From: Verrucosispora sp. WMMD573
GTDB taxonomy: Bacteria > Actinomycetota > Actinomycetes > Mycobacteriales > Micromonosporaceae
NCBI RefSeq assembly: GCF_027497175.1
Contig: NZ_CP114901.1
Coordinates: 5,952,001-6,016,000, forward strand
DNA length: 64,000 nt
Direction of reading: 5' to 3'
The position numbers and the translations under genes are program-made. The stretch's first letter is position 1. Every line of letters starts with the position of its first letter. This document shows positions 25,652-36,985 of the stretch, piece by piece. The notes below the pieces were generated by a model. It made no database searches. It worked only from the letters and a program-made list of their open reading frames with translations, and was not told where the DNA came from.

Positions 25652-26797
25652 TCAGCGCAGGGTGCGGAAGAGCAGCAGGTAACCGCAGTAGGCGAGGGGT
25701 ACCGCGAGGAAGCAGATCAGGAAACCCAGGACCGGATGGCGCGGCGGGGTGGCGGCGCCGACGGCCGGCCGCCCCCAGCGGCCGAGCACCAGCCAGCCGC
25801 CGATCAGCGCCATGGCGGGCAGGCCGGCGAGCATCCAGGCGAGCAGGGTGCCCAACCCGACCACGCCGAGGCTCCAGCCGAACGTCAGGACCAGCAACAG
25901 CAGCCCCGCGATGCCGGCGGCACCGGCGTAGACCGCGACCGCTCGGGCCCGCGACGACCAGCCAGGTAACAGCGCCGGTTGCTGGGCGAGTAGTTCCGCC
26001 TGCTGCCCGTGCCGGTCGGCCTCATCGGCCCAGCGCCGGGCCAACTCCAGCTCCGTCGCCGGGTCGACCTCACCCGTGCGCGGGCTCGGCACCCCCGCCG
26101 CCGTCGCGCTCACCGCCACCGGCAGCGCCGGGTTCGTCTCCCCCACACCAACCGGGGAGTACGCCCCGACATCCGGCCGCCCCGGGGCGGCGGCTGCGCC
26201 GCCGTCCGACCCCGTCCTTGGTCCCCACCCGCCGCCCGGGTAGCCGGGCGAACCCGGCGGCCGACCCGGCGGGTCCGACACCGGTGCGCCGGTCGACGAC
26301 GGCCCGGCTGGGCCGGACACGGGTGCCCCGCTCCACGACTGGTCTGGCGGGGCCGGCGGGCCGGACACCGGCGCGCCGGTCGGCAACGGCCCGGCTGGGC
26401 CGGATACCGGCGGGCCGGGCGGGGCCGGCGGGCCGGACACCGGCGGGCCGTTCGGCGGCGGACCGGCTGGGCCGGATACCGGCGGGCCGGGCGGGGCCGG
26501 CGGGCCGGACACCGGCGGGCCGTTCGGCGGCGGACCGGGAGGCGGGCCACCGGGCATGACTCCGCCCGGCGTGGCACCGGTCGGTGCGGTGCGGCTCGGG
26601 CCGCCCGGTGCGATGCCGATGGTGCGGCCGAGGTGGTCGAGGCGCTGCCCCTGCGCGGTCAGCCGCCGGTCGAGGTACTCCACGGCCGCGCCGAGATCGC
26701 GCTGCCGTTCGGCCTCGGCGGCGGCGCCCTGCTCGCCCACGCGGTGCTGCACCGCTAGGTGACGGGCCAGCGCCGCGTACTCGTCGAAGGTGGACAC
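25652..26797 (-). CDS. proline-rich membrane protein
   Basis: 381 residues. An N-terminal helical region (residues 1-60, RQRDLGAAVEYLDRRLTAQG) is followed by a Pro/Gly-rich repeat region (about 78-210) with 24-residue units GPPPNGPPVSGPPAPPG and so on. A charged helix then leads to four hydrophobic segments (about 275-300, 303-325, 330-345 and 355-380). The layout suggests a membrane scaffold with an extended cytosolic arm. GTG 26797 starts 3 bp after the stop of the FtsK-like ATPase gene, indicating an operon and probably a shared complex. Confidence 0.8.
   Translation of the reverse strand: MSTFDEYAALARHLAVQHRVGEQGAAAEAERQRDLGAAVEYLDRRLTAQGQRLDHLGRTIGIAPGGPSRTAPTGATPGGVMPGGPPPGPPPNGPPVSGPPAPPGPPVSGPAGPPPNGPPVSGPPAPPGPPVSGPAGPLPTGAPVSGPPAPPDQSWSGAPVSGPAGPSSTGAPVSDPPGRPPGSPGYPGGGWGPRTGSDGGAAAAPGRPDVGAYSPVGVGETNPALPVAVSATAAGVPSPRTGEVDPATELELARRWADEADRHGQQAELLAQQPALLPGWSSRARAVAVYAGAAGIAGLLLLVLTFGWSLGVVGLGTLLAWMLAGLPAMALIGGWLVLGRWGRPAVGAATPPRHPVLGFLICFLAVPLAYCGYLLLFRTLR
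26306..26536. repeat. 72-bp coding repeat in the proline-rich protein gene
   Basis: Two nearly identical 72-bp units (26393-26536) and a diverged third (to about 26306) encode the 24-residue Pro/Gly-rich repeat. The period is in frame, so length variation between strains is likely. Confidence 0.75.
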
Positions 26798-26800
26798 GCC

Positions 26801-29479
26801 TCACTCCTGCCCGTCGGAGGGGTGACCGTCGCGGGCGAACGGCACGATCAACCGGACCCGCTGGTCGTGCCGGTCCACCAGCAGCGCCCGATCCGCGCGG
26901 GGGGTGTACGCGAGATCGTGCACGCCGAGGTGCAGGCCGAGATCCGAGCCGGGCACGTTCAGCGCGACCAGGCAGGCGACGTCGTCGCGGTTCTGCGTAC
27001 CGCCGAGGTCGTCGGCGAGCCGGCGCAGACCGCGCCACCAGCCGAGCAGGTGCACCCCGTGGCCGGGCCCCTGGCGCAGCAGCACCCGCAGGTTGTCGTG
27101 CCCGGAGCGGAACGTGGTCGGGTCGCTCTCGCCGAGCAGGCCGGCGGCGGCGTCCATCCCGAACACCACCAGGTAGCTGCGCCCCGCCGGCACCGTACCC
27201 GACTCCGCCGCCCCGGCATCCGGACCGGTGTGGGGAGCACCCGGCCCCGCAGCGGACGCAACCGACGTGGCTTGCGGAGCATCCGGCAGGGCGGCCCCGG
27301 CGGACGTGGACCCTGGGCCGTCGGTGCGGTGGCCGCCGGCCAGGCCGGTGGCGAGGGTGCCGATCCGGTCGCGTAGGGCAGCGGCGTCGAGCCGCTCGAC
27401 CCGGTGCCCGGCGGCGGCCAACGTTGCGGCCGTGTCGTCGGCCGCCGGGTCGGCGGCGGCGACCAGCGGAGCGAGCACGAACACCGCCTCGCCGGGGGCA
27501 TGCTGTCGGGCCAGGCTCAGGGTGGCGGCCCGCAGCACCTCAGCCCCGGCGGGCGAGGTGCCGACCACGGCCAGGTGCCGGCCGGGGGCGGTGTCCATGA
27601 TGAACAGGGCGGTGGTGCCGTCCACGTCGACCGTCCGGCCGACCAGGGCCAGCGGACGCCGGCCGCCGGGGCGCAGCCCGGTGAACGTGGCGTCGTCCTC
27701 GACGCGGGCGGTGTCGTAGCCGCGGAAGACCGACGGCGGGCGGGCCCCCGTCGGGCGAGCCCGCCACATCTCGTGCCGCAGCCGGGTCAACTCGTCGGAC
27801 GCGGCGTGCGCGTCGGGGAAGCGGATCACGGTGTTCGCGCCGGGGGCACCGGCGGCGGTGTTCACCACGGCCGAGCCGACCGGCAGCGTTGCCGCGGCGT
27901 CGTTGAGGTGGTCGAGCACTCCGCCACCGCCGGGCAGCGCCACCCGCAGGGCGAACTGCCCGAAGACCGCCTCGGAGCGGCCGTAGAGCGCCTCGATCCC
28001 GGTGGTGCTCTGGCTGGCCAGCACCAGGTGTACGCCGTACGAGCGGCCCTTGCGGGCCAGTTCCTCCAGCAGGTCCACCGACTCGCGGGCCAGCGGGTCG
28101 TTGCCGGCCAGCAGCACGTGGAACTCGTCGATCACAGCGACGATCCGGGGCACCGCGGTGTCGGCGGGCAGGTCGGCGAGCTTGGTGACGCCGTGCCGCT
28201 TGAGCGCGGTGGCCCGCCGGTGCAGTTCGCGGCGCAGTTCGCGCAGCACCGCCACGCCGTACTCCCGGTCGCTCTCGATGCCGACGGCGCGGGCGTGCGG
28301 CAGCCACGACGGGTCGCGTTCGGTGGGCACGAACTCGGTGAAGCTGACCCCCTCCTTGAAGTCGAGCAGGTAGAGCTGCAACTCGGTCGGCGGGTAGCGG
28401 GCGGCCAGGCCGTACAGGACGTCGAGCAGGAAGACCGTCTTGCCGGCGCCCGTACGCCCACCGACCAGCCAGTGCGGGGTGGCGTCGTCGAAGGCCATCG
28501 GGAACGGGTCGCGTCCGGCGCGGCCCACCACGGTACGCAGGCCCGCCCGGCCGGAAACCCCCCACCGTTGCCCGGGCAGCAGGTCGGCGAAGCCGACCGC
28601 CTCGCCGCGTCGGGCCGCCTCGCCCAGGTGGGTGGCGAGCGCGGCGACGGAGGCCGGCGGGGGGTCGCCGTCGAGGACGACCGGCGCGGCCAGTCCGCTG
28701 CCGTCGACGCTGAACGGCGTGCCGGGCGGGTCGCCGACCCGGGCGTACCCGTCGGTCAGCCGCAGCGGGGTGGTGGCGCCCAGCGGTGGGGCGGACTCGC
28801 CCGGCCCGGCCGGCGGCCAGCCGGCGAGCAGCACGCAGACGGCGGCGGCCGGGCCGGCGTGGGTGAGCGCGGCCAGCCGGGCGGCCTCGCGGGGCGCGGG
28901 GATGGACGCGGCGACCAGCAGCAGCAGGTCCTGGTCCGGTCGGTCGGCCTGCCGCGCGGCTCGGGCGTGCCGTTCGGCGGCGTCGAGCAGCGTGGTGACC
29001 TCCGCCTCGGTGGTGGCCGGCGGGTCGACGACGCCGGCGTCGAGCAGTGGTCGCAGTGGACCGAAGGTGGCGCCGAGGGCGGCGGTGTCCAGCGCGGCGA
29101 CCCGGACACCGCCGGGCGCGGCGGTGGCCAGCAGCCGCAGCACCAGGGCACGTAGCAGGCCGGCGACCGCCGGCTGGCGGGCGTCTGCGTCGATCGCCAG
29201 GTGATGCCCGGCGCCCAGGGGCACCAGGACCGGGAAGCCGCCGCCGGCGGTGACCGCCTCCCCGACGCGCACCGGAACGGGTCGGCGGGCCAGTGGGATG
29301 CCGGGCGTCGGGGTGGCCAGCGCCGCGCCGACCCGGGCCAGCCGGGCCAGCAGGTCGGTGTCGACCACTGTGGCGGTCGGTGTGGTGGCGCGCAGCGCGG
29401 TGCGGGCGGATTCGAGGTGGGCGCGGGCCGCCCGGTGAGCGGCTACCGCCTGCTCGTACGCCGACGCGAGCCTGCCCAC
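26801..29479 (-). CDS. FtsK/SpoIIIE-family ATPase
   Basis: About 892 residues with no membrane segments. A short N-terminal coiled coil (ASAYEQAVAAHRAARAHLES) is followed by three ATPase-like modules. The first is degenerate (GAGHHLAIDADARQPAVAG). The central one is complete: Walker A GGRTGAGKTVFL near residue 345, Walker B IVAVIDEFHVLL near 450, and VHLVLASQSTTGIEALYG. The third lacks a P-loop (GRHLAVVGTSPAGAEVL). Three tandem modules recall EccC of type VII secretion, yet here the middle one is the intact one. GTG 29479 has AAGGG 7 nt upstream; the frame is open 40 residues further. It heads a cluster with a membrane scaffold, a small helical protein and an unknown protein. Confidence 0.88.
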   Translation of the reverse strand: MGRLASAYEQAVAAHRAARAHLESARTALRATTPTATVVDTDLLARLARVGAALATPTPGIPLARRPVPVRVGEAVTAGGGFPVLVPLGAGHHLAIDADARQPAVAGLLRALVLRLLATAAPGGVRVAALDTAALGATFGPLRPLLDAGVVDPPATTEAEVTTLLDAAERHARAARQADRPDQDLLLLVAASIPAPREAARLAALTHAGPAAAVCVLLAGWPPAGPGESAPPLGATTPLRLTDGYARVGDPPGTPFSVDGSGLAAPVVLDGDPPPASVAALATHLGEAARRGEAVGFADLLPGQRWGVSGRAGLRTVVGRAGRDPFPMAFDDATPHWLVGGRTGAGKTVFLLDVLYGLAARYPPTELQLYLLDFKEGVSFTEFVPTERDPSWLPHARAVGIESDREYGVAVLRELRRELHRRATALKRHGVTKLADLPADTAVPRIVAVIDEFHVLLAGNDPLARESVDLLEELARKGRSYGVHLVLASQSTTGIEALYGRSEAVFGQFALRVALPGGGGVLDHLNDAAATLPVGSAVVNTAAGAPGANTVIRFPDAHAASDELTRLRHEMWRARPTGARPPSVFRGYDTARVEDDATFTGLRPGGRRPLALVGRTVDVDGTTALFIMDTAPGRHLAVVGTSPAGAEVLRAATLSLARQHAPGEAVFVLAPLVAAADPAADDTAATLAAAGHRVERLDAAALRDRIGTLATGLAGGHRTDGPGSTSAGAALPDAPQATSVASAAGPGAPHTGPDAGAAESGTVPAGRSYLVVFGMDAAAGLLGESDPTTFRSGHDNLRVLLRQGPGHGVHLLGWWRGLRRLADDLGGTQNRDDVACLVALNVPGSDLGLHLGVHDLAYTPRADRALLVDRHDQRVRLIVPFARDGHPSDGQE

Positions 29480-29601
29480 ACCCCTGCCCTTCGCCGCCGA
29501 GCGCCGCCTGGTCGCAGAAACCCTAACGGACGGCGGCGACACCGGCACGTGTCCGAACCGGACGTGTCGGGCCGCCGCCTCGGCCGGAGGCGGACGCACG
29601 G

Positions 29602-29632
29602 CGGCCGACGGCCCGAACCGGGCCGCCGGCCG
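29602..29632 (-). terminator. terminator hairpin after the GDSL hydrolase gene
   Basis: A 14-bp stem with one mismatch (29602-29615 with 29619-29632) and a 3-nt loop begins 11 nt after the hydrolase stop codon on the minus strand. It separates this gene from the FtsK-like operon. Confidence 0.7.
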
Positions 29633-29642
29633 CAGCCTACGG

Positions 29643-30443
29643 TCAGCCGGTGACCGCGTTGAGCGCCGGCAGGTAGCCGTAGCGGTAGCCGTCGGCGTTC
29701 GGGTGGTACGCCTCGATGACCCCGGTGACGTCCCGGATCCACGGCTGGGCGCCGCAGACGCCGTGGCCGGCGAAGGTGGGCCGGGTGTCGGCGAAGGTGG
29801 CGCCGGCAGCGGCGGCCCGGTCGGCGGTCACGGTGGCGAGGACGTCGGCCGCCTCGTTGAGGATGGTGCGCTTGTAGGTGCTCATGGCCAGCAGTCCGCA
29901 GTAGCGGGTCTCGAACAGCCGTGGATAGCCGAGCACGATCAATCGGGCGTTGGGGGCCCGTTCCCGGATGGCGGCGTAGGTGCGGTCCAGCCGGGCCGGC
30001 AGCGTGCCGGTGGCGAACGCCTTCGCGGCGTTGACGGCGTTGGTGCAGGTGGAGGTGCTGCCGAACCGGCAGTCGGTCATCACGTCGGCGAAACCGGCGT
30101 CGTTGCCGCCGATGGTGATGGTGACCATCGTGGTGGTGGTGGACAGCGAGCCCAGCTGGTTGTCGAGCACGTCGGCGGTGACCGCGCCGCCGCAGGCGGG
30201 GAACCGGAAGCTGGCCACGTTGTTGGCGGCTGCCCACAGCGGGGCGTACGACTTCTGGCTGCGCAGGCAGGTGGACAGGTCGTACGGGCCGGCACCGACA
30301 CCTGAGGAGTACGAGTCGCCCAGGGCGACGTAGTGGATGGGCGCGGCGGCCTGGGCGACGCCGGGGACGGCCAGCGCGCCGACGGCGGCGGTGAGGAGGG
30401 CGACCAGCGCGGTCAGGGCGCGGGCCAACGGACGATGGGGCAT
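29643..30443 (-). CDS. secreted SGNH/GDSL-family hydrolase
   Basis: 266 residues with a signal peptide (ARALTALVALLTAAVGALAV, cleavage near AQAAAP). Block I is ALGDSYSSGVGAG with the catalytic Ser, block III is IGGNDAGF, and the catalytic Asp/His region is EAYHPNADGYRYGY. Paired cysteines (STCLR/PACGG, DCR/TCT, YCG/VCG) match the disulfide-bonded Streptomyces esterase type. It should hydrolyse esters or lipids outside the cell. GGAGG lies 6 nt before ATG 30443. It is monocistronic. Confidence 0.92.
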   Translation of the reverse strand: MPHRPLARALTALVALLTAAVGALAVPGVAQAAAPIHYVALGDSYSSGVGAGPYDLSTCLRSQKSYAPLWAAANNVASFRFPACGGAVTADVLDNQLGSLSTTTTMVTITIGGNDAGFADVMTDCRFGSTSTCTNAVNAAKAFATGTLPARLDRTYAAIRERAPNARLIVLGYPRLFETRYCGLLAMSTYKRTILNEAADVLATVTADRAAAAGATFADTRPTFAGHGVCGAQPWIRDVTGVIEAYHPNADGYRYGYLPALNAVTG

Positions 30444-30566
30444 GACGGACCTCCACGGGGGTGGTGGTGGAGCCCGAGAACCGCGCGCGAGGCCAAGGGT
30501 TGTTACTGGTCGGTAATGCTATCGAAACATCTGGATAAAGTGAATAGCCGTTAAGGCGTGGGACGT

Positions 30567-30613
30567 GACGAGGCCGCGCCCGCGCGGTCGTCCCGCGTGG
30601 ACGCGGCCTCGTC
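30567..30613 (-). terminator. terminator hairpin after gltD
   Basis: A perfect 12-bp stem (30567-30578 with 30602-30613) with a GC-rich 23-nt loop lies 21 bp after the gltD stop on the minus strand. The following 100 bp contain an AT-rich patch (near 30500-30550) that probably holds the hydrolase promoter. Confidence 0.65.
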
Positions 30614-30633
30614 GAGCCCTCGGCCGCTAACCG

Positions 30634-32136
30634 TCAGTGCGCCGCCAGGGGCCGGCTGGCCGTGTGGACCGGAGCCGGCAGCGTGCCGACGCCCTCCAGG
30701 TACGTGTGGATCGCCGCGGCGGCGGCCCGCCCTTCGGCGATCGCCCAGACGATCAGCGACGCGCCCCGGTGCATGTCACCGGCGACGAAGACCCCGTCGG
30801 CCTCGGTCTGCCAGTCCGCCCGGGAGTCGACCGCGCCCCGCGCGTTACGGGCCACCCCGAGCTGCGCCAGCAACGGCTGTTCCTCGGTGCCCTCGAAGCC
30901 GATCGCCAGCAACACCAGGTCGGCCGGCAGTTCCCGTTCGGTGCCCGGCACCACCGTGACGATCCGCCGGCCGTCGTGCTTCTCCACGGACACCTCGGCG
31001 ATCCGCACCGCCCGCACCGCACCGGTGCCGTCGTCGACGAACTCCTGCACCGCCACCGCGAAGACCCGCTCGCCGCCCTCCTCGTGGGCCGGGTACTCGC
31101 GCAGGATCCACGGCCACGTCGGCCACGGGTCGCGACTCTCGTCCCGGGCGCGCGGCGGCTGCGGATACAGGTCGAGCTGGTGCACGCCGGCCGCGCCCTG
31201 CCGGTGCGCCACACCCAGACAGTCCGCCGCGGTGTCGCCACCGCCGATGATGACCACGTGCCGGCCGGCCGCGTCGATTGGCGTACCGTCCGGCAGGGTG
31301 GCCAGCGCCGGCTGGCCCTCGCCGGCCGCCGCGACCACCCGGTTGGCCGCCACCAGATGCGTCATCGCCTGGTGTACGCCGCGCAGCTGCCGACCCGGCG
31401 TGTCGGTGTCCCGGCCCTGCAACGCGCCACAGGCCAGCAGCACCGCGTCGTGCCGGGCGCGCAGCTGCTCGGCGGTGACGTCGACCCCGACGTTCACCCC
31501 GGCCCGGAACTCGACCCCCTCGGCGCGCAGCTGCGCCAGCCGGGCGTCGATGTGCCGCTTCTCCAGCTTGAAGTCGGGGATGCCGTACCTCAGCAGGCCA
31601 CCGATCGCATCGTCACGCTCGTAAACGGTCACGGCGTGACCGGCGCGGGCCAGTTGCTGCGCGGCGGCGAGCCCGGCCGGCCCGGAGCCGACCACGGCGA
31701 CCGACCGACCGGAGGGCACGGGCGCCGGGCGCGGAGGCAGTCCCCGGGCCGCGGCCGCGTCGGCGATCTCCACCTCGACCTGCTTGATGGTGACCGGCGC
31801 GCCACCGGCGATGCCGAGCACACACGCGGCCTCGCAGGGTGCCGGGCAGAGCCGGCCGGTGAACTCGGGAAAGTTGTTGGTGGCGTGCAGCGACTCCACC
31901 GCCGCATCCCAGTTGCCGGTGCGGACCAGGTCGTTCCAGTCCGGGATGCGGTTGCCCAGCGGACAACCGTCGTGGCAGAACGGGATGCCGCAGTCCATGC
32001 AGCGGGTGGCCTGCTCGCGGATCAGTCCCTCACCGGCCGGCGGGTAGACCTCCCGCCAGTCGCTGATGCGCACCGGCACCGGCCGGCGGGCCGGCAGCCG
32101 CCGGCCGTAGCGCAGGAAACCGTTCGGGTCAGGCAC
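30634..32136 (-). CDS. gltD: glutamate synthase small subunit
   Basis: 500 residues. The N-terminal iron-sulfur domain has [17 protein letters not shown] and [12 protein letters not shown], coordinating two 4Fe-4S clusters. The FAD site [16 protein letters not shown] and the NADPH site [13 protein letters not shown] follow. It passes electrons from NADPH to the large subunit for reductive transfer of glutamine amide nitrogen to 2-oxoglutarate. GTG 32136 lies 8 bp inside the end of gltB, so the subunits are translationally coupled. A hairpin follows the gene. Confidence 0.97.
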   Translation of the reverse strand: MPDPNGFLRYGRRLPARRPVPVRISDWREVYPPAGEGLIREQATRCMDCGIPFCHDGCPLGNRIPDWNDLVRTGNWDAAVESLHATNNFPEFTGRLCPAPCEAACVLGIAGGAPVTIKQVEVEIADAAAARGLPPRPAPVPSGRSVAVVGSGPAGLAAAQQLARAGHAVTVYERDDAIGGLLRYGIPDFKLEKRHIDARLAQLRAEGVEFRAGVNVGVDVTAEQLRARHDAVLLACGALQGRDTDTPGRQLRGVHQAMTHLVAANRVVAAAGEGQPALATLPDGTPIDAAGRHVVIIGGGDTAADCLGVAHRQGAAGVHQLDLYPQPPRARDESRDPWPTWPWILREYPAHEEGGERVFAVAVQEFVDDGTGAVRAVRIAEVSVEKHDGRRIVTVVPGTERELPADLVLLAIGFEGTEEQPLLAQLGVARNARGAVDSRADWQTEADGVFVAGDMHRGASLIVWAIAEGRAAAAAIHTYLEGVGTLPAPVHTASRPLAAH

Positions 32137-35100
32137 GAGCCACCTCCTGGGCGACCGCCCGCGGGGCGGGGGCTACCGGTGCGGACGAGCCGGCGGCCGG
32201 CTGCGCCGGTGCCGCCAGTGCGCTCATCACCGCGTCGTCGACGTCCTGGCCGGCGGCTTCGGCGGCCCGCATGATCTCCATCACCCGGCGGTAGTCCCGG
32301 GGCACCACGGCGGTGAACTCCTCCACCGCCTCCGGCCAACGCTTGAGCAACTGTTCGGCGATCGCCGAGTCGGTCTCCGCGAAGTGCCGCTGCACCAGCT
32401 CGTGCAGGCGGGTCCGTTCCGCCTCGCTCGGCGCGGACAGGTCGACCAGTTCGGTGTTGACCCGGCGTCGGTCGAGGTTCCAGACGAACGCCGTACCGCC
32501 GGACATGCCGGCGGCGAAGTTGCGGCCGGTCGGACCGAGCACCACGACGGTGCCGCCGGTCATGTACTCGCAGCCGTGGTCGCCGACGCCCTCGACGACA
32601 GTCACCGCGCCCGAGTTACGGACCGCGAACCGCTCGCCGACCCGACCCCGCAGGAAGACCTCACCGGCGGTCGCGCCGTACAGGATGGTGTTGCCGGCGA
32701 TGATCTGATCCTCGGCGCGACCGCCCGCCTCGGCGTTGGCGGACACGAACGGTGCCGCCGCGTCCGGGCGGACGACCAGCCGGCCACCGGAGAGGCCCTT
32801 GCCGACGTAGTCGTTGGCGTCGCCGTGCAGGCGCAGGGTCACCCCGCGCGGCAGGAACGCGCCGAAGGACTGCCCGGCGGTGCCGCGCAGGGTGAACTCG
32901 ATGGTGTCGGCGGGCAGGCCGGCACCACCGTGGCGGCGGGTGACCTCGCCGCCGAGCATCGCGCCGACGCTGCGGTGCTCGTTGCGGATCGCCACCTCGG
33001 CCCGCACCAGCGGGACCGACTCGTCGGGACCGGTGGCGCCCAGCGCCGGCTCGGCGAGGGCGATCAGCTCGTTGTCCAGGGCCAGCTCAAGGCCGTGGTC
33101 CTGAGCGCGTACGCCCCGGCGGGCCGCGCCCTCGGGCAGCTCCGGCAGGTGCAGCACCCGACCGAGGTCGAGCCCACCGGCCTTCCAGTGCTCCACCGCC
33201 GGTGCCACGTCGAGCAGCTCGGTACGCCCGATCGCCTCGTCGATGCTGCGTAGCCCCAGCTCGGCCAGGTAACCGCGGATCTCCTCGGCGAGGAAGAGGA
33301 AGAAGTTCTCCACGAACTCCGGCTTGCCGGTGTAGCGCTCGCGCAGCACCGGGTTCTGGGTGGCGATGCCCACCGGGCAGGTGTCCAGGTGGCAGACGCG
33401 CATCATGATGCAGCCGGAGACGATCAGCGGGGCGGTGGCGAAGCCGAACTCCTCGGCGCCGAGCAGCGCCGCGACGATCACGTCCCGGCCGGTCTTGAGC
33501 TGCCCGTCGACCTGCACGGTCACCCGGTCACGCAGCTTGTTGAGCAGCAGCGTCTGCTGTGCCTCGGCCAGGCCCAGCTCCCACGGGGTGCCGGCGTGCT
33601 TGAGCGAGTTCAGCGGGGACGCGCCGGTGCCGCCGTCGTGGCCGGAGATCAGGATGACGTCCGCCTTGAGCTTGGCCACCCCGGCGGCGACGGTGCCGAC
33701 ACCGACCTCGCTGACCAGCTTGACGTGCACCCGGGCGGCCGGGTTGACGCACTTGAGGTCGTGCACCAGCTGGGCGAGGTCCTCGATTGAGTAGATGTCG
33801 TGGTGCGGCGGCGGCGAGATCAGGCCGACGCCGGGGGTGGCGTGCCGGGTACGCGCGATCCACGGCCAGACCTTGTTGCCGGGCAACTGCCCGCCCTCAC
33901 CGGGCTTGGCCCCCTGCGCCATCTTGATCTGGAGGTCGTCGGCGTTTACCAGATACTCGCTGGTCACGCCGAACCGGCCGCTGGCGATCTGCTTGACGGC
34001 GGAGCGGCGGGCGGGGTCGTGCAGCCGCTCGACGTCCTCCCCGCCCTCGCCGGTGTTGGACTTGCCGCCGAGCCGGTTCATCGCGACGGCGAGGGTCTCG
34101 TGCGACTCGGCCGAAATCGACCCGTACGACATGGCGCCGGTGGCGAACCGCTTGACGATCTCGCTGGCCGGCTCCACCTCCTCGATCGGCACCGGCGGCA
34201 GCACGCCGCTGCGCAGCCGGAACAACCCGCGCAGCGAACCAGCCCGCGCGGCCAACTCGTCGACCTTGGCGGTGTAGTCGCGGAAGACGTCGTACTGGCG
34301 GCTGCGGGTGGCGTGCTGGAGCAGGAAGACCGTCTCCGGGTTGAACAGGTGCAGCTCACCCTCGCGGCGCCACTGGTACTCGCCGCCCACCGGCAGCAGG
34401 TCGACCGCCTCGGCGCCGGCCGCCGGCCAGGCCAACGCGTGCCGGGCGGCAACCTCGGCGTGGATGCCGTCGAGGCTGACGCCGCTGATCGTGCTCGGCG
34501 TGCCCCGGAAATACCGCTCGACCAGTCCGGTGTCCAGCCCGACCGCTTCGAAGACCTGCGCGCCGCAGTACGACGACACCGTCGAGATGCCCATCTTGGA
34601 CATGATCTTCAGGACACCCTTGCCGAGCGCCTTGACGTAGTTGCGGATCGCGGCCCGCGGCGCGACCCCGGCCAGCACACCCGTGGAGATCATGTCCTCC
34701 ACCGACTCGAAGGCCAGGTACGGGTTGACCGCCGCCGCCCCGTAGCCGATCAGCACCGCCGCGTGGTGCACCTCACGGCAGTCGCCCGACTCGACGATGA
34801 GCGCCACCTGGGTCCGGGTCTGCTCCCGGACCAGGTGCTGGTGCACCGCCGCGGTGAGCAGCAGCGACGGGATCGGGGCCAGGTCGGCGTTGGAGTCCCG
34901 GTCGGAGAGCACCAGGATCCGTACGCCGTCCTCGATCGCCTCGGAGACGTGCCGGCAGATCTCGGTCAGCCGGGCTCGGATCCCGGCGCCACCGTCACGG
35001 ATGCGGTAGAGCCCGGACACCCGCACTGCCTTGAAGCCGGGCAGGTCACCGTCCTCGTCGATACAGAGGATCTTCGCCAGCTCGTCGTTGTCGATCACCG

Positions 35101-36850
35101 GGTAGGGCAGCACGATCTGCCGGCAGCTCGCCGGGCCGGGATCGAGCAGGTTGCCCTCCGGGCCGATGGTGGTGGCCAGGCTGGTCACCAACTCCTCCCG
35201 GATGGCGTCCAGCGGAGGGTTGGTGACCTGGGCGAACAACTGATGGAAGTAGTCGTAGAGCAGCCGTGGCCGGGTGGACAACGGGGAGATCGGGGTGTCG
35301 GTGCCCATCGAGCCGATCGGCTCCGCGCCGGTCCGCGCCATCGGCGCGAGCAGGATTTTCAGCTCCTCCTCGGTGTAGCCGAAGGTCTGCTGGCGGCGGC
35401 GTACCGAGTCGTGGGTGTAGACGACGTGCTCGCGGGCCGGCAGGTCGTCCATCTCGATAAGCCCGGCGTGCAGCCAGTCGGCGTACGGCTGGGCGGCGGC
35501 CAACTCGGTCTTGATCTCGTCGTCGTGCACGATCCGGCCGGCGACGGTGTCGACCAGGAACATCCTGCCTGGCTGGAGCCGCCCCTTGGCCACCACGGCG
35601 GCCGGGTCGAGGTCGAGTACGCCCGCCTCGCTGCCCAGCACCACCAGGCCGTCAGCGGTCTGCCACCAGCGGCCCGGACGCAGACCGTTACGGTCGAGCA
35701 CCGCGCCGACGATCTCGCCGTCGGTGAAGGCGACCGAGGCCGGGCCGTCCCACGGCTCCATCAGGCTGGCGTGGAACCGGTAGAAGGCGCGCTTGTCGGC
35801 GCGCATGTCGGGGTCGTTCTCCCACGCCTCCGGGATCATCATCAGCACCGCGTGCGGCAGACTGCGCCCGGCCAGGTGCAGCAGTTCGAGTACCTCGTCG
35901 AAGTTGGCCGAGTCGGAGGCGGCCGGGGTGCAGATCGGGAAGACGCGCCGGATGTTGCCGGGCAGATCCGGGGTGCGCAGCAGCGCCTCGCGGGCCTGCA
36001 TCCAGTTCCGGTTGCCCCGGATGGTGTTGATCTCGCCGTTGTGCGCGATGAAGCGGTACGGGTGCGCCAGCGGCCAGGACGGGAAGGTGTTTGTGGAGAA
36101 CCGGGAGTGCACCAGGGCGATGGCGCTGGCCACCCGCTCGTCGGTGAGATCCGGGTAGAACGCGGGCAGCTGGTCCGGGGTGAGCATCCCCTTGTAGACC
36201 ATGGTCCGGCCGGACAGCGACGGGAAGTACGCCGGCACCCCCCGCTCGGCGGTCTCGCGCTCGGCCTGCTTGCGTACGCAGAAGGCGACCCGCTCCAGCT
36301 CGACGCCGCTCAACGCCTCACCGGCCGGGCCGGCGGGGGTGTCGGTGAGGCGCTTCGCGGCGAGGAAGACCTGTCGGACGCGGGGCATCGCCGCCAACGC
36401 CGTCTCACCGAGGCCGCTCGGGTCGACCGGGACGTCGCGCCAGCCGAGCACCTCGGCGCCCTCGACCAGGGCGTACTTCTCGACCACCTGCCGGGCCCGG
36501 GCCTCGGCGGCGTCGTCGTCGGTCAGGAAGACCAGACCGGTGGCGTACTCGCCGGCCGGAGGCAGCGGAAACTCGACCACCGCGCGCAGGAACGCATCCG
36601 GCACCTGGATCATGATGCCGGCGCCGTCACCGGTGTTCGGTTCGGCGCCCCGGGCGCCACGGTGGTCCAGTCGGCACAGCGCGCCGAGGCCGTTGGCGAC
36701 CACCGTGTGCGAGCGTCGGCCGTGCAGGTCCGCCACGAAGGCCACGCCGCACGCGTCATGCTCGTACGCGGGGTCGTGCAGGCCGGCAGGGGACGCTACC
36801 TGGCCCTCTCGCAGCGCCGGCTGGGGGCGGTGTGGGTACGCAAGGGCCAC
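32129..36850 (-). CDS. gltB: glutamate synthase large subunit
   Basis: 1573 residues, full length. The class II glutamine amidotransferase domain begins at the Cys in [11 protein letters not shown] (residue 34), which implies removal of a propeptide. The central domain follows, then the FMN-binding synthase domain ([40 protein letters not shown]), the 3Fe-4S ligands in [12 protein letters not shown], and a C-terminal glycine-rich beta-helix ([30 protein letters not shown]). With gltD it forms NADPH-dependent GOGAT. GTG 36850 has AGGAGG 4 nt upstream. An AT-rich patch near 36910-36935 probably carries the promoter. Confidence 0.97.
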   Translation of the reverse strand: MALAYPHRPQPALREGQVASPAGLHDPAYEHDACGVAFVADLHGRRSHTVVANGLGALCRLDHRGARGAEPNTGDGAGIMIQVPDAFLRAVVEFPLPPAGEYATGLVFLTDDDAAEARARQVVEKYALVEGAEVLGWRDVPVDPSGLGETALAAMPRVRQVFLAAKRLTDTPAGPAGEALSGVELERVAFCVRKQAERETAERGVPAYFPSLSGRTMVYKGMLTPDQLPAFYPDLTDERVASAIALVHSRFSTNTFPSWPLAHPYRFIAHNGEINTIRGNRNWMQAREALLRTPDLPGNIRRVFPICTPAASDSANFDEVLELLHLAGRSLPHAVLMMIPEAWENDPDMRADKRAFYRFHASLMEPWDGPASVAFTDGEIVGAVLDRNGLRPGRWWQTADGLVVLGSEAGVLDLDPAAVVAKGRLQPGRMFLVDTVAGRIVHDDEIKTELAAAQPYADWLHAGLIEMDDLPAREHVVYTHDSVRRRQQTFGYTEEELKILLAPMARTGAEPIGSMGTDTPISPLSTRPRLLYDYFHQLFAQVTNPPLDAIREELVTSLATTIGPEGNLLDPGPASCRQIVLPYPVIDNDELAKILCIDEDGDLPGFKAVRVSGLYRIRDGGAGIRARLTEICRHVSEAIEDGVRILVLSDRDSNADLAPIPSLLLTAAVHQHLVREQTRTQVALIVESGDCREVHHAAVLIGYGAAAVNPYLAFESVEDMISTGVLAGVAPRAAIRNYVKALGKGVLKIMSKMGISTVSSYCGAQVFEAVGLDTGLVERYFRGTPSTISGVSLDGIHAEVAARHALAWPAAGAEAVDLLPVGGEYQWRREGELHLFNPETVFLLQHATRSRQYDVFRDYTAKVDELAARAGSLRGLFRLRSGVLPPVPIEEVEPASEIVKRFATGAMSYGSISAESHETLAVAMNRLGGKSNTGEGGEDVERLHDPARRSAVKQIASGRFGVTSEYLVNADDLQIKMAQGAKPGEGGQLPGNKVWPWIARTRHATPGVGLISPPPHHDIYSIEDLAQLVHDLKCVNPAARVHVKLVSEVGVGTVAAGVAKLKADVILISGHDGGTGASPLNSLKHAGTPWELGLAEAQQTLLLNKLRDRVTVQVDGQLKTGRDVIVAALLGAEEFGFATAPLIVSGCIMMRVCHLDTCPVGIATQNPVLRERYTGKPEFVENFFLFLAEEIRGYLAELGLRSIDEAIGRTELLDVAPAVEHWKAGGLDLGRVLHLPELPEGAARRGVRAQDHGLELALDNELIALAEPALGATGPDESVPLVRAEVAIRNEHRSVGAMLGGEVTRRHGGAGLPADTIEFTLRGTAGQSFGAFLPRGVTLRLHGDANDYVGKGLSGGRLVVRPDAAAPFVSANAEAGGRAEDQIIAGNTILYGATAGEVFLRGRVGERFAVRNSGAVTVVEGVGDHGCEYMTGGTVVVLGPTGRNFAAGMSGGTAFVWNLDRRRVNTELVDLSAPSEAERTRLHELVQRHFAETDSAIAEQLLKRWPEAVEEFTAVVPRDYRRVMEIMRAAEAAGQDVDDAVMSALAAPAQPAAGSSAPVAPAPRAVAQEVARA

Positions 36851-36985
36851 CGGGCCTCCTGTCGTCGCTCAGGCTGGATCATGGTCGGGACGACGTCGGC
36901 CCTGGATCGGACTATTGAGTCTACGTTAGGGGCCGGCACGCAAGGCCAGTGCGGATTGATCACACCGTCCAGAGTTTGGGACATG

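Noticed and set aside
25191..29479. Complete type VII (ESX) secretion system
   Set aside because: There is an FtsK-like ATPase and a small helical protein, but no WxG motif, EccB, EccD, EccE or mycosin; kept only as a hypothesis of an unknown module.
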